Shown here in pieces: positions 7,633 to 10,258 of a stretch of DNA of 10,258 bases. Within the stretch, counting starts at the first letter, position 1. Every line of letters starts with the position of its first letter. The notes below the pieces were generated by a model. The model saw only the letters and a program-made list of their open reading frames with translations, was not told the origin of the DNA and ran no database searches. Source of the stretch: Cytidiella melzeri (lineage: Eukaryota; Basidiomycota; Agaricomycetes; Polyporales; Irpicaceae); assembly GCA_022592445.1 (NCBI GenBank), contig JABYQR010000727.1, forward strand, positions 1 to 10,258, written 5' to 3'. Position numbers and translations under genes: made by a program.

Positions 7633-8694
7633 ATGACAACACCCGCTGTTGATCCTGCCTTAATTGCAGCCATTGTAGCTGCAGTTACGCAAGCAATGCT
7701 GGGACAGCAAGTCACGGTCAACAATAACGACACCAAGCCCGATAGATACAAGGGCGAACATGGCCGCGACTTAGAACGGTTCCTGTCACAATGCGAAGCT
7801 TACTGGGTGACCGCCAGTATCACCGATGAAAAAACCAAGGTCCTGACAGCAATCTACCGGTTGTCAGAGAAGGCTGCCCAATGGGCAATACCAGTCACAG
7901 ACCATATGGCTGATCACAACGGTAACTTGCCAGCCAACCTTGATACATGGGCCAAGTTTAAGACCGAGCTCAAGAAGTACTTTGGCGATGCAACACCCGA
8001 AGATACTGCTATCCGAGAATTGGAGAAGCTCTGTGGAGCTGAGAAGAAGGAGAAGAACGCGCGTGACGTAGGAACATATGTCACAGACTTCCAATCCTAC
8101 GTGGGTCGCATCTCCGGATTAAGTGACAAGGACAAGGAGATCCGCTTCATCAAGGGTCTCCCAGAGTACATCTATGGTAGATTGGCAACTGCCGAAGCTC
8201 CTCCAACGACCTATCAGGGGTGGATTGACAGGTCTCTGAAAATGGCGGCTGCGTATGCCCGCATCAGAGAAACAACGGAGAAGAAAATTCCATCTGTTCC
8301 CTCGTCGACCACGTCGAGACCTACTCAGTCCCAGCCCCGGTTTACTCCGGTCCCTCGCGCTCCCAATGGTCCGGTTCCTATGGAGGTTGACGCCTCCAAG
8401 ATGCAACAAGGACGGCGGTGTTATAACTGCCAGGAACTTACAACGGATCCCAATCATATTGCGCGCACATGTACCAAACCCGCAGTCCCTCGTCCACCTC
8501 CTCGTGGACCACGTGTAGCAGCTACCAATGCAGAGGCCTCGACCTCTAAAGCCGAAGGGAAGAAACCAGAGGCAACCGGAGAGCCAATTCCGTCAGGGGT
8601 ATCAGAAGTAACCCTAAACGCAATACTTGGAGAGCTGGAAAAGTTGAAGGCGGAGAATGCCGACCTCAAGAAGAGACTTGAGGAGGGTTTTTGA
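7633..8694 (+). CDS. gag: Gag (capsid/nucleocapsid) of Ty3/gypsy element
   Basis: Structural protein that would form the retrotransposon particle and bind its RNA. The first ATG of the frame is at 7633 (MTTPAVDPALIAA), giving 353 residues; the same frame is open upstream to 7306 without an ATG. Residues about 40-230 match the retrotransposon gag capsid fold (YKGEHGRDLERFLSQCEAYW, then W..FKTELKKYFGD, GLPEYI). A Pro-rich linker follows, then a zinc-knuckle-like CYNC..HIART-C at 8419-8472 with unusual spacing (CX2CX8HX4C instead of CX2CX4HX4C). The protein ends in a coiled coil (AILGELEKLKAENADLKKRL) directly before the stop. No internal stop or frameshift is seen, so Gag may still be made. It lies in frame with the slippery site that leads into pol. 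Confidence 0.88.
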   Translation: MTTPAVDPALIAAIVAAVTQAMLGQQVTVNNNDTKPDRYKGEHGRDLERFLSQCEAYWVTASITDEKTKVLTAIYRLSEKAAQWAIPVTDHMADHNGNLPANLDTWAKFKTELKKYFGDATPEDTAIRELEKLCGAEKKEKNARDVGTYVTDFQSYVGRISGLSDKDKEIRFIKGLPEYIYGRLATAEAPPTTYQGWIDRSLKMAAAYARIRETTEKKIPSVPSSTTSRPTQSQPRFTPVPRAPNGPVPMEVDASKMQQGRRCYNCQELTTDPNHIARTCTKPAVPRPPPRGPRVAATNAEASTSKAEGKKPEATGEPIPSGVSEVTLNAILGELEKLKAENADLKKRLEEGF

Positions 8695-10258
8695 TTTGGG
8701 CCGTGATTCGAGCTGCGCAAGCACGCGCCCCGCGTATACCATGTAACAATAGATTTTCCGTACTCGCATCTGATGTATTAGAGACTGGTTCTAAATCAGA
8801 ACATTTTCACGTACCCATCACAGTTTCAGGAGTACGGAGACCTAAAGAAGTCGCAGCAATGATTGATAGTGGAGCCTCGACACTATTCATTCATAAACGG
8901 TTTGTTTGAGAGCATCGTATCAGAACCCGGAAATTGAAACAACCCATTCCGGTGTACAACATAGACGGAACCCCAAATCGAGACGGGGCTATTGACGAAG
9001 TTGCCATTCTCAATATGAGGATAGGGGACCACGAGGAGAGGACCATCTTCATGGTCACTGATATTGGACCCGAAGACGTAATTATAGGGATCGATTGGTT
9101 GCGGTACCATAACCCCACCATTGATTGGTACGAAGGCATCATCAGGATGGATGGATGTCCTGATGCATGTAAACCCAGGCAACGGGTTGATGAAGCGAAG
9201 GAGGTTGCAGCTAAGAGAACAGCTGAGCCTAAACGGAAGAAGAGAACTCCGGGATTACGGAAAGTTGTGGAACAACTTCCATACTTGCCAGTGGATACGG
9301 AGGATGCCGAAGAAGACATTGAGGAAACCACGGAAGGTTCAGGAAGTTTGGATGGGGCCGAATCGCCAAAGTTACAGGCACAGGCCACTACTCAGCTCGG
9401 TGGAAAAGGAACTCCCCAATGCATTGTACGCACACGTCCAACACCCATGGTACAAGAAGGTGAACATTTGTTCACTCTAGCAGGGTATACGTATTCTAGT
9501 GAACTAGCGGAGGTTGAGAACCGGGTGAAACCGGTGAAAACCTTTGAGGAGATGGTGCCTGAGCAATATCGATGACATGCTCACATTTTCTCTGAAACGG
9601 AATCTCAACGGCTTCCAGAACACAAGTCATATGATCATGCAATTGAGTTGATTCCGGAAGCAAAAGGATTCCATGCAAAAGTTTACCCACTGTCCCACCC
9701 CGAGCAAGAAGAGCTTGACAAGTTTATCCGAGAGAATTTAGAAAAAGGGTACATTTGACCATCAAAGTCCCCCATGGCATCACCCTTCTTCTTTGTCAAG
9801 AAAAAGGATGGAAAGTTACGCCCAGTGCAGGATTACCGGAAGCTAAACGAAGTCACTATCAAAAACAGGTATCCATTGCCGTTGATCTCTGAACTCATGG
9901 ATAGACTGCGAGGCGCTAGGTTCTTTACCAAACTAGATGTCAGATGGGGATATAACAATGTCCGCATCAAAGAAGGTGATGAACACAAGGCAGCGTTTGT
10001 AACCAACCGTGGACTTTTCGAACCAACTGTCATGTTCTTCGGACTGACAAACTCTCCGGCTACATTCCAGAATATGATGAATGATATTTTTGCCGACCTC
10101 ATTGCCGAAGGCAAAGTACGGTCTACTTAGACGATATCCTTATCTATTCTAAGGAGATATCCGAGCACCGCGAGGTGGTACATGAAGTTCTGAGACGGCT
10201 CAGGCAACATGACCTATTCTTGAAACCTGAGAAATGCGAGTTTGAGAGATCAGAAACG
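8682..10258 (+). pseudogene. pol: Pol (protease and start of reverse transcriptase), broken by three stops and a frameshift; runs off right edge
   Basis: Pol would cut the polyprotein and copy the RNA into DNA. The aspartic protease has DSGA at 8865-8876 and the IIGIDWLRYHNP flap/helix region near 9081-9116. A variable acidic/basic linker (about 9170-9560) leads to the reverse transcriptase: [36 protein letters not shown] (catalytic Asp at 9936), [12 protein letters not shown], and the YLDD box at 10124-10135. The frame is interrupted by TGA at 8907, 9573 and 9756, and by loss of one base at about 10118, between GKV and VYLDD. It then continues open to the window end ([15 protein letters not shown]). 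Expression would be only by -1 frameshifting from gag, since no start codon is placed for separate translation. The copy cannot make active Pol. Confidence 0.92.
8685..8730 (+). promoter_or_regulatory. programmed -1 ribosomal frameshift signal between gag and pol
   Basis: In the gag frame the sequence reads G GGT TTT (8685-8691), a form of the X XXY YYZ slippery heptamer, followed at once by the gag stop TGA (8692-8694). The pol frame opens at 8682, just upstream, in the -1 frame. A stem of 8 pairs (8698-8705 with 8722-8730, one bulged C at 8726, loop of 16 nt) begins 6 nt after the heptamer, inside the usual spacer range. Ribosomes that slip here would make Gag-Pol. Confidence 0.75.

Larger units (their letters stand above)
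6109..10258 (+). mobile_element. Ty3/gypsy LTR retrotransposon, self-priming type, 5' part; truncated by window edge
   Basis: Order of parts: 5' LTR (to about 6470), self-primer binding site (6473-6483), long ATG-poor leader with an open frame (6450-7298), gag (to 8694), -1 frameshift signal (8685-8730), then pol with protease and the first part of reverse transcriptase. RNase H, integrase and the 3' LTR must lie to the right of the window. Gag is intact while pol has three stop codons and one frameshift, so the copy is not autonomous. The reverse transcriptase sequence ([23 protein letters not shown]) is of the Ty3/gypsy type common in basidiomycetes. Confidence 0.92.

Noticed and set aside
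8907..9758. TGA reassigned as a sense codon in this genome
   Set aside because: Gag itself ends with TGA at a standard frameshift site, and nuclear fungi of this kind use the standard meaning; CpG decay is simpler.
1..10258. tRNA, rRNA, CRISPR array or tRNA-primed binding site
   Set aside because: No cloverleaf, spaced repeat array or TGG-type primer site was seen in reading the window.

Overview
The window looks like nuclear DNA of a basidiomycete fungus, most likely an agaricomycete. The evidence is a Kyakuja-Dileera-Zisupton (KDZ) transposase whose short introns (about 47-68 nt) have normal GT..AG borders, beside a Ty3/gypsy element of the kind common in mushroom genomes. Nothing resembles an ordinary housekeeping locus; it reads as a transposon island. 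These calls come from recognising motifs by eye, not from a search.

Left half (1-5300). The minus strand from about 3288 to beyond the left edge is one KDZ transposase gene of at least seven exons. It carries the DGN, YDxGC and LExxER blocks of the family, but three frameshifts (near 1711, 1298 and 440) make it a pseudogene. Divergent from it, across about 240 bp, is an unrecognised spliced plus-strand gene (3531 to about 4895) with a damaged or alternatively spliced 3' end; it may be a companion gene of the KDZ element. A small lysine-rich reading frame follows at 5022-5293.

Middle (5300-6110). There is no convincing gene here. It looks like an old LTR remnant: repeated CACATGG motifs, a TATA box at 5774, a 20-bp exact direct repeat and a C+U-rich U5-like stretch, ending in a pyrimidine tract.

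Right half (about 6109 to the right edge). This is a plus-strand Ty3/gypsy element with its 5' LTR, leader, gag and the first part of pol; the window ends inside reverse transcriptase. Three design features can be read directly. (1) An 11-nt self-priming site (6473-6483) is exactly complementary to the predicted first 11 nt of the transcript (6298-6308), as in Tf1/sushi elements. (2) From the predicted transcript start to the gag AUG (7633), about 1.33 kb contains one ATG in all three frames, yet includes a 283-codon open frame (6450-7298). (3) A G GGT TTT slippery heptamer lies directly before the gag stop, with an 8-bp stem 6 nt downstream, joining gag to pol in the -1 frame. Pol is dead: three in-frame TGA codons and a 1-nt loss just before the YLDD catalytic motif.

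The expected cycle is transcription from the LTR TATA box, self-primed reverse transcription, Gag from the unshifted frame and Gag-Pol by -1 frameshifting. This copy could make Gag but not active Pol.
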